NCBI RefSeq assembly: GCF_001509795.1
Contig: NZ_LLZN01000050.1
Span: forward strand, 145,322 to 209,321
Source of the DNA: Streptomyces sp. NRRL WC-3605
Lineage (GTDB): Bacteria; Actinomycetota; Actinomycetes; Streptomycetales; Streptomycetaceae
Reading direction: 5' to 3'
Length of the DNA: 64,000 nucleotides
The position numbers were made by a program, and so were the translations under genes. Of this stretch, positions 1 to 7,791 are shown one piece after another. A model generated the notes under the pieces. It saw only the letters and a list, made by a program, of their open reading frames with translations. It ran no database searches and was not told the DNA's origin. Numbering within the stretch: position 1 is the first letter of the stretch; each line of letters begins with the position of its first letter.

Positions 1-1
1 C

Positions 2-88
2 GACCTGCCGTTCGCGGCGGCCCGCGACGCGGCCACCGCCCGGCGGGTGGCCGGACTCCTGTCCGGCGAAGCGCGCCGCGCGGCGTAA
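2..88 (+). CDS. 3' end of an unidentified CDS (truncated by window edge)
   Basis: Twenty-eight codons are open from the window edge to a TAA at 86-88, reading DLPFAAARDAATARRVAGLL and then an Ala/Arg-rich end. Third positions are almost all G or C, as in the neighbouring genes, so this is probably the true C-terminus of a plus-strand gene. It is too short to assign to a family. A strong hairpin follows 12 bases after the stop. Confidence 0.5.
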   Translation, partial: DLPFAAARDAATARRVAGLLSGEARRAA

Positions 89-99
89 GGGGGTACGGG

Positions 100-129
100 C
101 CGACCAGGCCGGGAGCCCGGCCTGATCGG
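100..129 (+). terminator. Hairpin after the partial CDS
   Basis: A 9-bp stem (caggccggg / cccggcctg) with a 2-base centre is extended by four more pairs beyond one mismatch. It lies just downstream of the stop at 88 and upstream of the next promoter. There is no T-tract, which is usual for Streptomyces terminators, so termination is inferred from position and stem strength. Confidence 0.55.
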
Positions 130-235
130 CGCGACACCACGGGGAATAGAGTCGGCCGTGGGGGAGCGGAGGTGGGGCGCCGGAGCCCCGGCCTATCCTG
201 ATCCCTAGGCCGCCGCCTGACGAAGGGGTCCGAAC

Positions 236-1657
236 GTGCCGTCGATGCTCGACGCAGTCGTGGTGGGTGCGGGACCGAACGGCCTGACCGCCGCCGTGGA
301 GCTGGCCCGCCGCGGCTTCTCCGTGGCCGTGTTCGAGGCCCGGGACACCGTCGGCGGCGGGGCCCGCACCGAGGAGCTGACGCTGCCCGGCTTCCGGCAC
401 GACCCGTGCTCCGCCGCGCATCCCCTCGGCATCAATTCGCCCGCCTTCCGGGCGATGCCGCTCGACCGCCACGGCCTCGAATGGCTGCACGCGGAGCTGC
501 CGATGGCCCACCCCTTCGCCGACGGTACCGCCGCCGTGCTGTCCCGGTCCGTCGCCGAGACGGCCGCCTCCTTCGGTCCGCGCGACGCGGGGACGTACCG
601 CAGACTGGTCGCCCCGTTCCTGTCCAAGTGGGACACGCTGGCAAGGGACTTCATGTCGCTGCCCCTGACCGCGCTGCCCCGCGACCCGGTGACCCTCGCC
701 CGGTTCGGCCTGACCGGGCTGCCGCCGTCGACCTGGCTGATGCGCCGCTTCCGCGACGAGCGGGCGCGCGCCCTGTTCTCCGGCCTGGTCGCCCATGTGA
801 TGGCCCCGCTGAACGGCTTCGCGACCGGCGCCATCGGCCTGGTCTTCGCCCTCGCCGCGCACGCCCGCGGCTGGCCCGTCGCCCGGGGCGGCTCCCAGTC
901 CATCTCCGACGCCCTCACCGCCTACCTCCAGGACCTCGGCGGCTCCGTGCACACCGACTACGAGGTGAAGCGGCTCGACGACCTGCCGCCCGCGCGGGCC
1001 TACGTCTTCGACACCTCGCCCACCGCCCTGGCCCGGATCGCCGGATTCGGCGGCTACTACGAGAACTACCGGTACGGCTCCGGCGTCTTCAAGATCGACT
1101 ACGCGCTGGACGGCCCGGTGCCCTGGACCGCCCCGGAGGCCCGGCGGGCCGGCACCGTGCAGATCGGCGCGGACAGCGCGGAGATCGGGGCCGCGCTGCG
1201 GGCCGCGTCACGCGAGGGACGCGCACCCGACCGGCCGTTCCTGATCACCGTGCAGCCCAGCCTCGTCGACCCCACCCGCGCCCCCGAGGGCAAGCACGTC
1301 TTCTGGGCGTACGGCCATGTCCCCAACGGCTGGACCGGCGACCTCACGGACGCCCTGGAACGCCAACTGGAGCGCTACGCACCCGGGTTCCGCGACCGGA
1401 TCCTCGCCCGCGCCACGGCAGGCCCGGCCGAACTCGCCGCCCGCAACGCCAACTACGTCGGCGGCGACATCGGCTCCGGCGCCGCCACCGGACTCCAGCT
1501 CCTGCTGCGCCCCAAGCTCTCGCTGTTCCCGTACCGCACCCCGCACCCCGCGATCTACCTCTGCTCGTCCGCGACCCCGCCCGGCCCGGGCGTGCACGGC
1601 ATGTCCGGGCACAACGCGGCCAAGGCGGTCTGGCGCCGCCTGCGCCAGGAGCCCTGA
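236..1657 (+). CDS. FAD-dependent oxidoreductase, phytoene-desaturase (CrtI)-like
   Basis: 473 aa. An N-terminal dinucleotide-binding fold ([16 protein letters not shown], residues about 8-23, with an acidic residue closing the motif in VFEARD) is followed by the GGGARTEEL segment typical of CrtI/amine-oxidase-like flavoproteins. The C-terminal [14 protein letters not shown] stretch matches the second FAD-contacting motif of the CrtI group. The length fits the family. The GTG start is chosen because AAGGGG lies 7 bases upstream; an ATG three codons later is the alternative. A -10-like TATCCT sits at 194-199. No carotenoid genes are nearby, so the substrate is unknown. The family call is firm; a carotenoid role is not implied. 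Confidence 0.85.
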   Translation: MPSMLDAVVVGAGPNGLTAAVELARRGFSVAVFEARDTVGGGARTEELTLPGFRHDPCSAAHPLGINSPAFRAMPLDRHGLEWLHAELPMAHPFADGTAAVLSRSVAETAASFGPRDAGTYRRLVAPFLSKWDTLARDFMSLPLTALPRDPVTLARFGLTGLPPSTWLMRRFRDERARALFSGLVAHVMAPLNGFATGAIGLVFALAAHARGWPVARGGSQSISDALTAYLQDLGGSVHTDYEVKRLDDLPPARAYVFDTSPTALARIAGFGGYYENYRYGSGVFKIDYALDGPVPWTAPEARRAGTVQIGADSAEIGAALRAASREGRAPDRPFLITVQPSLVDPTRAPEGKHVFWAYGHVPNGWTGDLTDALERQLERYAPGFRDRILARATAGPAELAARNANYVGGDIGSGAATGLQLLLRPKLSLFPYRTPHPAIYLCSSATPPGPGVHGMSGHNAAKAVWRRLRQEP

Positions 1658-1708
1658 GCCACGGCCCCGGCGCCTGCGGTGACCGGACCGGCCTGCTAGG
1701 AAAGGGCC

Positions 1709-2221
1709 ATGACCACCATCGGACTGGTACAGGGCGACATCACCCGCGAGGCGGCCGACGCGATCGTCAACGCCGCGAACTCCTCCCTGCTCGGCGGAGG
1801 CGGCGTGGACGGAGCCATCCACCGTCGCGGCGGCCCCGAGATCCTCGCCGAGTGCCGCGCGCTGCGGGCCTCCCGGTACGGCAGGGGCCTGCCGACCGGG
1901 CAGGCGGTCGCCACCACGGCCGGGAAGCTGCCGGCACGCTGGGTGATCCACACGGTCGGCCCGGTCTGGTCGTCCGGCGAGGACCGCTCCGGCCTGCTGG
2001 CCTCCTGCTACCGCGAGTCGCTGCGGGTCGCCGACGAACTCGGCGCCCGTTCCGTCGCCTTCCCCGCCATCTCCACGGGCGTCTACGGCTGGCCCATGGA
2101 CGACGGCGCCCGGATCGCGGTGGAGACCGTCAGGGCGGCGGAGACCGCCGTCGAGGAAGTGCGGTTCGTGCTCTTCGACACGGCCGCGTACGAGGTGTTC
2201 GCCCGGCGGGTGGAGGCGTGA
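1709..2221 (+). CDS. Macro-domain protein (probable O-acetyl-ADP-ribose deacetylase / ADP-ribose hydrolase)
   Basis: 170 aa, a single macro domain. It begins with VQGDITREAADAIVNAAN, giving the conserved GDIT and NAAN motifs, then GGGGVDGAIHRRGG, the glycine loop that binds the ribose and catalytic water in YmdB/MacroD enzymes. Near the end, FPAISTGVYGWP is the phosphate-binding loop. Known members hydrolyse O-acetyl-ADP-ribose made by sirtuins or remove mono-ADP-ribose from proteins or nucleic acids. The start has a clear AGGAAAGGG just upstream. A sirtuin is encoded 4 kb downstream, which suggests but does not prove a shared ADP-ribose metabolism. Confidence 0.9.
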   Translation: MTTIGLVQGDITREAADAIVNAANSSLLGGGGVDGAIHRRGGPEILAECRALRASRYGRGLPTGQAVATTAGKLPARWVIHTVGPVWSSGEDRSGLLASCYRESLRVADELGARSVAFPAISTGVYGWPMDDGARIAVETVRAAETAVEEVRFVLFDTAAYEVFARRVEA

Positions 2222-2253
2222 ACACCGCCCGCGGCTGATCCGTACCCCTTCCC

Positions 2254-2763
2254 GTGGAGACGCACCAGGCACACCAGGCACCCGTGAGGAACCGAGGAGG
2301 CGGCACCAGGGGTGGCGGCGCGCGCAGCCGGGCCGCGATCGCCGCCGGGCTGGCGCCCCTGTTGCTGGCCACCGCGTGCGGCGGTGACGACGCCGGTCCC
2401 GCCGCCGCGTCGAGCGGCCCGCCGAGGGTCTCCGCCACCGAGGCGGGGGTGGTGGCACCGGCGAAGGTGGAGGTGATCGCCGGCCTCACCGGGTGCGAGG
2501 TGAAGATCAGGACCGAGGCGGACGAGCTGCGCGAGGGCGTCTGCCGGACCAAGCGGGGCGACTACCTCGTCACGACGTTCCCCGAGGAGAAGCTGAAGCG
2601 GGACTGGCTGGACGCGGCCGCCGTCTACGGCGGCACGTACCTGGTCGGCACCCGCTGGGTGGTGAGCGCCGAGCCCGCCGTGCTGAAGCGGCTGCGCCCT
2701 CAGCTGGGTGGCAGCATCGAGCGCCTGCGCGGCATCGGCCCGAGTCCCCCCGCGTCCCCCTGA
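2254..2763 (+). CDS. Putative lipoprotein of unknown function
   Basis: 169 aa. An Arg-rich N-terminus is followed by a hydrophobic segment (AAIAAGLAPLLLATAC) whose Cys42 is a plausible lipidation site; the residue at -3 is Ala rather than Leu, so the lipobox is slightly degenerate. After the Cys comes a GGDDAGPAAASSG linker, then a folded domain of about 110 residues containing two cysteines (TGCEVKI, EGVCRT) that could form a disulfide. I do not recognise the domain. Start choice is uncertain: GTG at 2254 or GTG at 2284, neither with a good ribosome-binding site. Predicted to be anchored outside the cell membrane. Confidence 0.65.
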   Translation: METHQAHQAPVRNRGGGTRGGGARSRAAIAAGLAPLLLATACGGDDAGPAAASSGPPRVSATEAGVVAPAKVEVIAGLTGCEVKIRTEADELREGVCRTKRGDYLVTTFPEEKLKRDWLDAAAVYGGTYLVGTRWVVSAEPAVLKRLRPQLGGSIERLRGIGPSPPASP

Positions 2764-2856
2764 CCCGCGGGGGCGATCCGCCGCCGCCCAGGCCGGCCGA
2801 CGTCCATGTCGGATTCTCGCCAGCGTGCGCCCGCCCGCGTCCCCGATGCTGGAGGC

Positions 2857-4338
2857 ATGAACAAGGGGATGCACATCGACGTCGAGCGCTGCGTGCGCGC
2901 CGTGCAGTCGAAGGACGCCCGCTTCGACGGGTGGTTCTTCACGGCGGTCGTCACGACCGGGATCTACTGCCGGCCCAGCTGCCCCGCGGTCCCGCCCCGG
3001 CCGGCGAACATGCGGTTCCTGCCGAGCGCCGCCGCCTGCCAGCAGGCCGGCTTTCGCGCCTGCAAGAGGTGCCGCCCCGACACCAGCCCCGGCTCGCCCG
3101 AGTGGAACCAGCGCGCCGACCTCGTGGCCCGGGCGATGCGGCTGATCGCCGACGGCGTCGTGGACCGCGAGGGCGTCCCCGCACTCGCCGCGCGCCTCGG
3201 CTACAGCACCCGGCAGATCGAGCGCCAGCTCCTCGCCGAGCTCGGCGCCGGCCCGCTCGCCCTGGCCCGCGCCCAGCGCGCCCAGACCGCGCGGCTCCTC
3301 ATCGAGACGACGTCGCTGTCCATGGCGGACATCGCCTTCGCGGCCGGCTTCGCCTCGGTCCGCACCTTCAACGACACCGTCCGCGAGGTCTTCGCCCTCG
3401 CCCCGACCGACCTGCGCGCCCGGGCACCCCGCACTGCCCGGGGCGGCACCGCGGGCGCCCTCACCCTGCGTCTGCCGTTCCGTGCCCCGCTCAACCCCGA
3501 CAACCTCTTCGGGCATCTCGCGGCGACCGCCGTGCCCGGCGTCGAGGAGTGGCGGGACGGCGCGTACCGGCGCACGCTCCGGCTGCCGTACGGGCACGGC
3601 ATCGTGGCGCTGAGCCCGCGGCCCGACCACATCGCCTGCCGCCTCACCCTCGGCGACCTGCGCGACCTCACCGTCGCCACCAGCCGGTGCCGGCGGATGC
3701 TCGACCTGGACGCCGACCCGGTCGCCGTCGACGACCAGTTGCGCACCGATCCGGTGCTCGCGCCACTGGTCGGCAAGGCCCCCGGACGCCGGGTCCCGCG
3801 CACGGTCGACGAGGCCGAGTTCGCCGTACGGGCCGTGCTCGGGCAGCAGGTCTCCACGGCGGCCGCCCGCACCCACGCGGCCCGCCTCGTCACCGCGCAC
3901 GGCGAGCCGGTGGACGACCCGGAGGGCGGCCTCACCCACCTCTTCCCGCACCCCGAGGCCCTGGCCTCGGCGGACCCCGAGGCCCTGGCGATGCCCCGCA
4001 GCCGCCGCACCACCCTCACGACACTGGTCCGCCGGCTCGCCGACGGCGACATCCGCCTCGGCCCCGACAGCGACCGGCCCGAGACCCGGGCGAAGCTCCT
4101 GTCCCTGCCGGGCTTCGGGCCCTGGACCGTCGACGTCATCGCGATGCGCGCCCTCGGGGACCCCGACGCCTTCCTCCCCACCGACCTCGGCGTCCGCCGC
4201 GCCGCCCGGGAGCTGGGCCTGCCGTCCACCCCGGCGGCCCTCACCGCCCGCGCCGCCGCCTGGCGCCCCTGGCGGGCCTACGCCGTGCAGTACCTGTGGG
4301 CGACGGACAGTCACCCCATCAACGTCCTCCCCGCGTAA
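2857..4338 (+). CDS. alkA: Ada-AlkA fusion: DNA-3-methyladenine glycosylase with Ada-type N-terminus
   Basis: 493 aa. The first 80 residues match the Ada methylphosphotriester domain, with Cys38, Cys42, Cys69 and Cys72 at the numbering of E. coli Ada, which supports this start. An AraC-type helix-turn-helix follows (about 85-190), then an AlkA N-terminal domain and an HhH-GPD glycosylase domain. LPGFGPWTVDVIAMRA is the helix-hairpin-helix and the Asp of FLPTDLG is the expected catalytic residue. It should excise alkylated purines and may act as a methylation-triggered activator. GATGCT at 2845-2850 lies 6 bases before the ATG, so the mRNA may be leaderless; ATG at 2869 is the alternative. It precedes ogt by 10 bases, forming an adaptive-response unit. 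Confidence 0.93.
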   Translation: MNKGMHIDVERCVRAVQSKDARFDGWFFTAVVTTGIYCRPSCPAVPPRPANMRFLPSAAACQQAGFRACKRCRPDTSPGSPEWNQRADLVARAMRLIADGVVDREGVPALAARLGYSTRQIERQLLAELGAGPLALARAQRAQTARLLIETTSLSMADIAFAAGFASVRTFNDTVREVFALAPTDLRARAPRTARGGTAGALTLRLPFRAPLNPDNLFGHLAATAVPGVEEWRDGAYRRTLRLPYGHGIVALSPRPDHIACRLTLGDLRDLTVATSRCRRMLDLDADPVAVDDQLRTDPVLAPLVGKAPGRRVPRTVDEAEFAVRAVLGQQVSTAAARTHAARLVTAHGEPVDDPEGGLTHLFPHPEALASADPEALAMPRSRRTTLTTLVRRLADGDIRLGPDSDRPETRAKLLSLPGFGPWTVDVIAMRALGDPDAFLPTDLGVRRAARELGLPSTPAALTARAAAWRPWRAYAVQYLWATDSHPINVLPA

Positions 4339-4348
4339 GGAGAAACCC

Positions 4349-4831
4349 GTGCGACAGCACACCGTCATCGACAGCCCGTACGGCCCGCTCACCCTCGTCG
4401 CCGACGACGGCGTCCTGTGCGGGCTCTACATGACCGACCAGCGCCACCGCCCCGCCGAGGAGACCTTCGGCCCGCGCGACGCTGCACCCTTCGCCCAGGC
4501 CGAGGAACAGCTCGAGGCCTACTTCGCGGGCACCCTACGGGAGTTCACCCTCCCCCTGCGCCTCGCGGGCACCCCGTTCCAGCGCGGAGTCTGGGACGCC
4601 CTGCGCACCATCCCCTACGGCGAGACCCGCACCTACGGCCAACTCGCCGACACCCTCGGCAAGTCGGGTGCCTCGCGCGCCGTCGGCCTCGCCAACGGCA
4701 GAAACCCGATCGGCATCATCGTCCCCTGCCACCGCGTCGTCGGCGCGTCCGGCGCCCTCACGGGCTACGGCGGCGGTCTCCCCCGCAAACAGCGCCTCCT
4801 GGCCTTCGAAAGCGGGGCGACGCTGTTCTGA
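4349..4831 (+). CDS. ogt: Methylated-DNA-[protein]-cysteine S-methyltransferase
   Basis: 160 aa. The active-site motif IIVPCHRVVG places the acceptor Cys at residue 127; the helix-turn-helix (GETRTYGQLADTLG) with the Arg finger (SGASRAVGLANGRNP) precedes it as in Ogt/MGMT. It repairs O6-alkylguanine by transferring the alkyl group to itself. The GTG start has an AAGGAG ribosome-binding site overlapping the alkA stop, and the gap to alkA is 10 bases, so the two genes are probably cotranscribed and the N-terminal Ada domain of AlkA may control both. Confidence 0.95.
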   Translation: MRQHTVIDSPYGPLTLVADDGVLCGLYMTDQRHRPAEETFGPRDAAPFAQAEEQLEAYFAGTLREFTLPLRLAGTPFQRGVWDALRTIPYGETRTYGQLADTLGKSGASRAVGLANGRNPIGIIVPCHRVVGASGALTGYGGGLPRKQRLLAFESGATLF

Positions 4832-4914
4832 CGCCCGCCATCCGGGCAATGATCGCCTTGTAGGGTCGCGCCTGACGACGGGCGGCGGGCGCTGGTGCCG
4901 ACACGAGGGATGAG

Positions 4915-5619
4915 ATGGCGGGGAGCGACGTACAGGTCTGGGCCGGCATAGTCGGGACATTCGCCACCGTCGGTGTCAGCGTGCTGGGCGTACTGAACTT
5001 CCAGCGCAAGCGCGACACCTCCGCCGCCGTGGGGGCGGCCTTCAAGGACGTCGTGGAGGCTCTGGCGTCGGACAACACGACCCAGCAGATGGCCGGAGCG
5101 ATCCTGATGCGGCGCTTCTTCGACAACAACTCGGAGCAGGGCGCTGGTCGCACGCCCTATGCCGACGAGGCGGTCGCGGTGATCGCCGGGCTCCTCCGGG
5201 AGAGCAGGTCGGGGCAGGTGCAGAAGGTGCTCGCCGACGGATTACGGTTCGCGCCGTCCCTCGTCCAGGCCGACCTCCAGGGCTGCAACCTGACCCGCGC
5301 CTATCTCGGGCGTCGTGCCGGGGACAAGAAGATCGTCGATCTTGAGAACGCCGATCTCTTCGAAGCCGACCTGACCGGCGCGTCCCTGCGGGGCGCCAGA
5401 GCGGCCGGCGCGGTCTTCTTCCGCGCCACACTGGTGAACGCCGTCCTGGCCGACACCGTGCTCACCGGGGCCGACTTCCGGGAAGCCCGGTTGACCGGCG
5501 CGAACTTCGAAGGCGCCCGTCTCTCCGGCGCGCGGTTCGCCGGAGCGTCCGACATCCCTGATCGCGTGATCCGCCTGCTGGACACCGACGGCGTAGTAGT
5601 CAGCGAAGATCACGTATGA
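4915..5619 (+). CDS. Membrane-anchored pentapeptide-repeat protein
   Basis: 234 aa. One N-terminal transmembrane segment (about residues 8-28) is followed by a charged RKR stop, a helical stretch (about 35-115), then pentapeptide repeats from about 118 to 212 (ADLQG, ADLFE, ADLTG, ADFRE, ANFEG) that should form a right-handed quadrilateral beta-helix facing the cytoplasm. The function is unknown; this architecture is common in adaptor parts of signalling or conflict systems. Codon use is looser than in its neighbours and includes one TTA codon (5242-5244, Leu110), so translation should depend on bldA. The stop overlaps the next ATG (ATGA). ATG at 4915 follows GAGGGATGAG; a TAGGGT -10-like box lies at 4861-4866. 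Confidence 0.82.
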   Translation: MAGSDVQVWAGIVGTFATVGVSVLGVLNFQRKRDTSAAVGAAFKDVVEALASDNTTQQMAGAILMRRFFDNNSEQGAGRTPYADEAVAVIAGLLRESRSGQVQKVLADGLRFAPSLVQADLQGCNLTRAYLGRRAGDKKIVDLENADLFEADLTGASLRGARAAGAVFFRATLVNAVLADTVLTGADFREARLTGANFEGARLSGARFAGASDIPDRVIRLLDTDGVVVSEDHV

Positions 5620-6158
5620 ACATGAGCCCCACAGGCGAGGCCGAGGTCTTCCTCGGCGCGCCGTCCATCCTGACGGCCCCTCAGCAGACCCGGCTCGAGC
5701 AGTGGGTGGCATGGCTCGAGGGCGAGTCCTTCCGGGTCCGCCGGCTGAACAGGGACTGCCACGGCGAGGATCCGTGGCACACCCTGACCGAGGTGCTGTG
5801 CCAGGCCGACGGGGTCGTCCTGCTCGGATTCCGCCAGCTCGACGCACGTCGCTCCGTGTGGCGGCCCGGCACCGAGGAGGAGGCGCCTTCCTCGACATGG
5901 TGGACGTCCCCGTGGCTTCAGCTCGAGGCCGGGATCGCCGTCGGCCTGTCCCTGCCCGTCCTCGTCGTACCGGAGGACGGGGTCACGGAGGGGGTGTTCG
6001 ACCCGGCCGGGTGGACGGGTCAGGTGACGGGCACGGCCCTGCACACACCCGGAGCGGGAGCAGGTCCGTGGTCCGACGCCGTCCGCCGGAGTCGGCTCCT
6101 TCGCGCCGACGGCGGCACCCGTGAGCGCCGGTCACATGTCGCCGACGGCGGTCAGTGA
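5616..6158 (+). CDS. TIR-like / nucleoside 2-deoxyribosyltransferase-like Rossmannoid protein
   Basis: 180 aa. The order of elements is a beta strand with a small-residue turn (VFLGAPS), a helix, a second strand (FRVRRL), a third (DGVVLLGF), then a helix with a conserved Glu in WLQLEAGIAVGLSLPVLVVP. A Glu at the start of this E-x-G-x-A-x-G-x-x-x-P-V pattern is the catalytic residue in nucleoside deoxyribosyltransferases and many TIR-like NAD-cleaving proteins. That similarity is from pattern recognition only. The gene shares a 4-base ATGA overlap with the pentapeptide-repeat gene, so the products are probably made together. Its 3' end overlaps the convergent sirtuin gene by 27 bases. Function not established. 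Confidence 0.55.
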   Translation: MNMSPTGEAEVFLGAPSILTAPQQTRLEQWVAWLEGESFRVRRLNRDCHGEDPWHTLTEVLCQADGVVLLGFRQLDARRSVWRPGTEEEAPSSTWWTSPWLQLEAGIAVGLSLPVLVVPEDGVTEGVFDPAGWTGQVTGTALHTPGAGAGPWSDAVRRSRLLRADGGTRERRSHVADGGQ

Positions 6159-6869
6159 GCGAAGCAGCTCCGGCAGCGCCGTGCCGATCGGCTCCCGGAC
6201 GACCTCGTCGGCGAGGTCGTCGTACGGGGTCGGTTCCGCGTTCACGATGATCAGGCGGGCGCCGTGGTCCGCGGCGATGCCGGCCAGGCCCGCCGCCGGC
6301 TGGACCTGGAGGCTGGAGCCGGCCGCGATGAAGATCTGGCAGGCCTTGGTGATCGCGACCGCCTGGCCGAGGACCTCCGGGTCGAGGCGTTCGCCGAACA
6401 TCACCGTCGCGGACTTGAGGACGCCACCGCACTCCAGGCACGGCGGGTCGTCCTCGCCGGCGTCGACGCGGGCCAGGGCGTCCTCCATGGGGGAGCGGGC
6501 GTGGCACTTGGTGCACACCACCTGCCGTGCGGTGCCGTGCAGCTCCAGGACCTTGCGGGCCGGGAGCCCGGCGAGCTGGTGCAGGCCGTCCACGTTCTGC
6601 GTGATCACCCGCACCGGCACCCCCGAGCGCTCCAGCTCGGCCACCGCCCGGTGCGCCGCGTTGGGCTCGGGGTTCAGCGCGCCGGTCTCCCGCCGCATCA
6701 GCCACGACCGGCGCCGGATGTCCGGGTCGGCCATGTAGTACTCGTACGTCACGAGCTTCTCGGCCTCGGGGTCGCGTCGCCACAGGCCGTTCGGCCCGCG
6801 GTAGTCAGGGATACCGGAGTCGGTCGAGATGCCGGCGCCGCTGAGCAGGGCCACGAGGGGCTTGGTCAT
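6132..6869 (-). CDS. cobB: Sirtuin: NAD-dependent protein deacylase
   Basis: 245 aa, single-domain sirtuin. GAGIS at 11-15 binds NAD; QNVDGLH at 91-97 and His111 (LELHGT) are the catalytic elements; Cys119, Cys122, Cys144 and Cys147 form the zinc site; AAGSSLQVQPAAGL is the later nucleotide-contacting loop. It removes acyl groups from lysines and makes nicotinamide and O-acetyl-ADP-ribose, a likely substrate for the macro-domain protein at 1709. The start at 6869 is chosen because the protein then begins at the sirtuin fold and TACTCT (6877-6882) lies 7 bases upstream, predicting a leaderless mRNA. The 3' end overlaps the TIR-like gene tail to tail. Confidence 0.93.
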   Translation of the reverse strand: MTKPLVALLSGAGISTDSGIPDYRGPNGLWRRDPEAEKLVTYEYYMADPDIRRRSWLMRRETGALNPEPNAAHRAVAELERSGVPVRVITQNVDGLHQLAGLPARKVLELHGTARQVVCTKCHARSPMEDALARVDAGEDDPPCLECGGVLKSATVMFGERLDPEVLGQAVAITKACQIFIAAGSSLQVQPAAGLAGIAADHGARLIIVNAEPTPYDDLADEVVREPIGTALPELLRSLTAVGDM

Positions 6870-6962
6870 GTCGCCGAGAGTAGGACGGACGGCCGGAACG
6901 CGGCGAATGGATATTCGAGCGAGTGCCCCGTCCCGCCCGGCGGCCGGTGCTAGCGTGCCCGC

Positions 6963-7163
6963 ATGGCCAAGGTCACCGTCTCGCTCGATGCCGAACTCGT
7001 CGTGGAGGCCATGGTCCTCGCGGGCGTCGGAAGCCCCCAGGACGCCGTCGAACTCGTCCTGCGCGACTACGTCCAGCGCGGCCACCGCACCGAGGCACGG
7101 GTCGCCGAGCGCGACGACGCTCTGCGCGACGTGGACGTCCGGCCCCGGGACGTCGAGGGCTGA
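6963..7163 (+). CDS. VapB-like ribbon-helix-helix antitoxin, apparently orphan
   Basis: 66 aa. An N-terminal strand (AKVTVSLDAELV) and two helices resemble type II antitoxins that bind DNA through a ribbon-helix-helix, followed by a charged C-terminal tail. No PIN-domain or other toxin gene is adjacent: the next gene is a NUDIX hydrolase on the other strand. TAGCGT at 6951-6956 lies 6 bases before the ATG, so translation is probably leaderless. The last codons (RPRDVEG) are duplicated in the DNA downstream as a 37-base tandem repeat. It may regulate a distant target or be a relic. Confidence 0.7.
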   Translation: MAKVTVSLDAELVVEAMVLAGVGSPQDAVELVLRDYVQRGHRTEARVAERDDALRDVDVRPRDVEG

Positions 7164-7254
7164 CCTCGCCGGGCCCGGGACCCGGGACGTCGAGGGCTGA
7201 CTCCAACGAGCCCGCGCCCCGGGACGTCGACGGTCGATCCCGTCCCGGTCCCGG
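7144..7254 (+). repeat. Three imperfect 37-bp tandem repeats
   Basis: The core CCCGGGACGTCGA recurs at exactly 7144, 7181 and 7218, a period of 37 bases. The first two copies share 21 identical bases through the TGA stop and the next C; the third has diverged after the core. Each copy contains the palindrome GACGTC. The array begins inside the last codons of the antitoxin gene and ends at the stop of the NUDIX gene. Confidence 0.8.
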
Positions 7255-7749
7255 TCAGGCCGCCCGGTGCCCGTTCTCCAGCTCCACCGGTCCCGTGCCG
7301 TCCTCCAGGGCGTCCAGCGAAGCCAGGACGCGCCGGCCGAGGGCGCCCGGCAGATGGTCGGGCAGCTCCTCGCGGGGCACCAGCCGCCAGGACAGCAGCT
7401 CCTCCTCCTGCAACCGGATCGCCTTCAGCTCGTCCTCGGTGAGCACGCCGCCGTCGTACAGGTACGCCACCAGCGGCGGCCGTCCGGCGCCGTGCACCCA
7501 GTCCACCGCGAGCAGCCGGCCCAGCGTACGGTCCAGGCCGATCTCCTCCAGCGTCTCGCGCCGCGCGCCCTGGCGGGGCGTCTCGTCGTCGTCGGACTCG
7601 ATCGTGCCGCCGGGCAGCGCCCACCCCTCGCGGTAGTTCGGCTCCACGAGCAGCACCCGCCCCCCGGCGTCACGGAAGAGGGCGGCGGCTCCCGCGAGGA
7701 TGCGGGGCAGACCCGCGATGTAGGCGGCGAAGTCGGGCGTCGAGGTCAT
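7255..7749 (-). CDS. NUDIX hydrolase
   Basis: 164 aa. The NUDIX helix ends in RRETLEEIGL with the expected metal-binding Glu residues, and the upstream Glu is 7 residues before RE as in the consensus. The loop before it (GGTIESDDDE) is two residues longer than the usual Gx5E. Members cleave nucleoside diphosphates linked to another group, including ADP-ribose, NADH and dNTPs; the substrate is not predictable here, though the neighbouring ADP-ribosylglycohydrolase makes ADP-ribose a reasonable candidate. TACCCT (7756-7761 on the complement) lies 6 bases before the ATG, so the transcript is probably leaderless. Confidence 0.88.
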   Translation of the reverse strand: MTSTPDFAAYIAGLPRILAGAAALFRDAGGRVLLVEPNYREGWALPGGTIESDDDETPRQGARRETLEEIGLDRTLGRLLAVDWVHGAGRPPLVAYLYDGGVLTEDELKAIRLQEEELLSWRLVPREELPDHLPGALGRRVLASLDALEDGTGPVELENGHRAA

Positions 7750-7791
7750 CCAGGAAGGGTAACCAGCCCAGCCCCCGCCGAACTCGCCCGC

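Noticed and set aside
6963..7254. Complete VapBC toxin-antitoxin system
   Set aside because: Only the antitoxin-like protein is present. No PIN-domain toxin is encoded on either side.
7144..7254. CRISPR array
   Set aside because: The three repeats are directly tandem with no variable spacers of constant length, and no cas genes are nearby.
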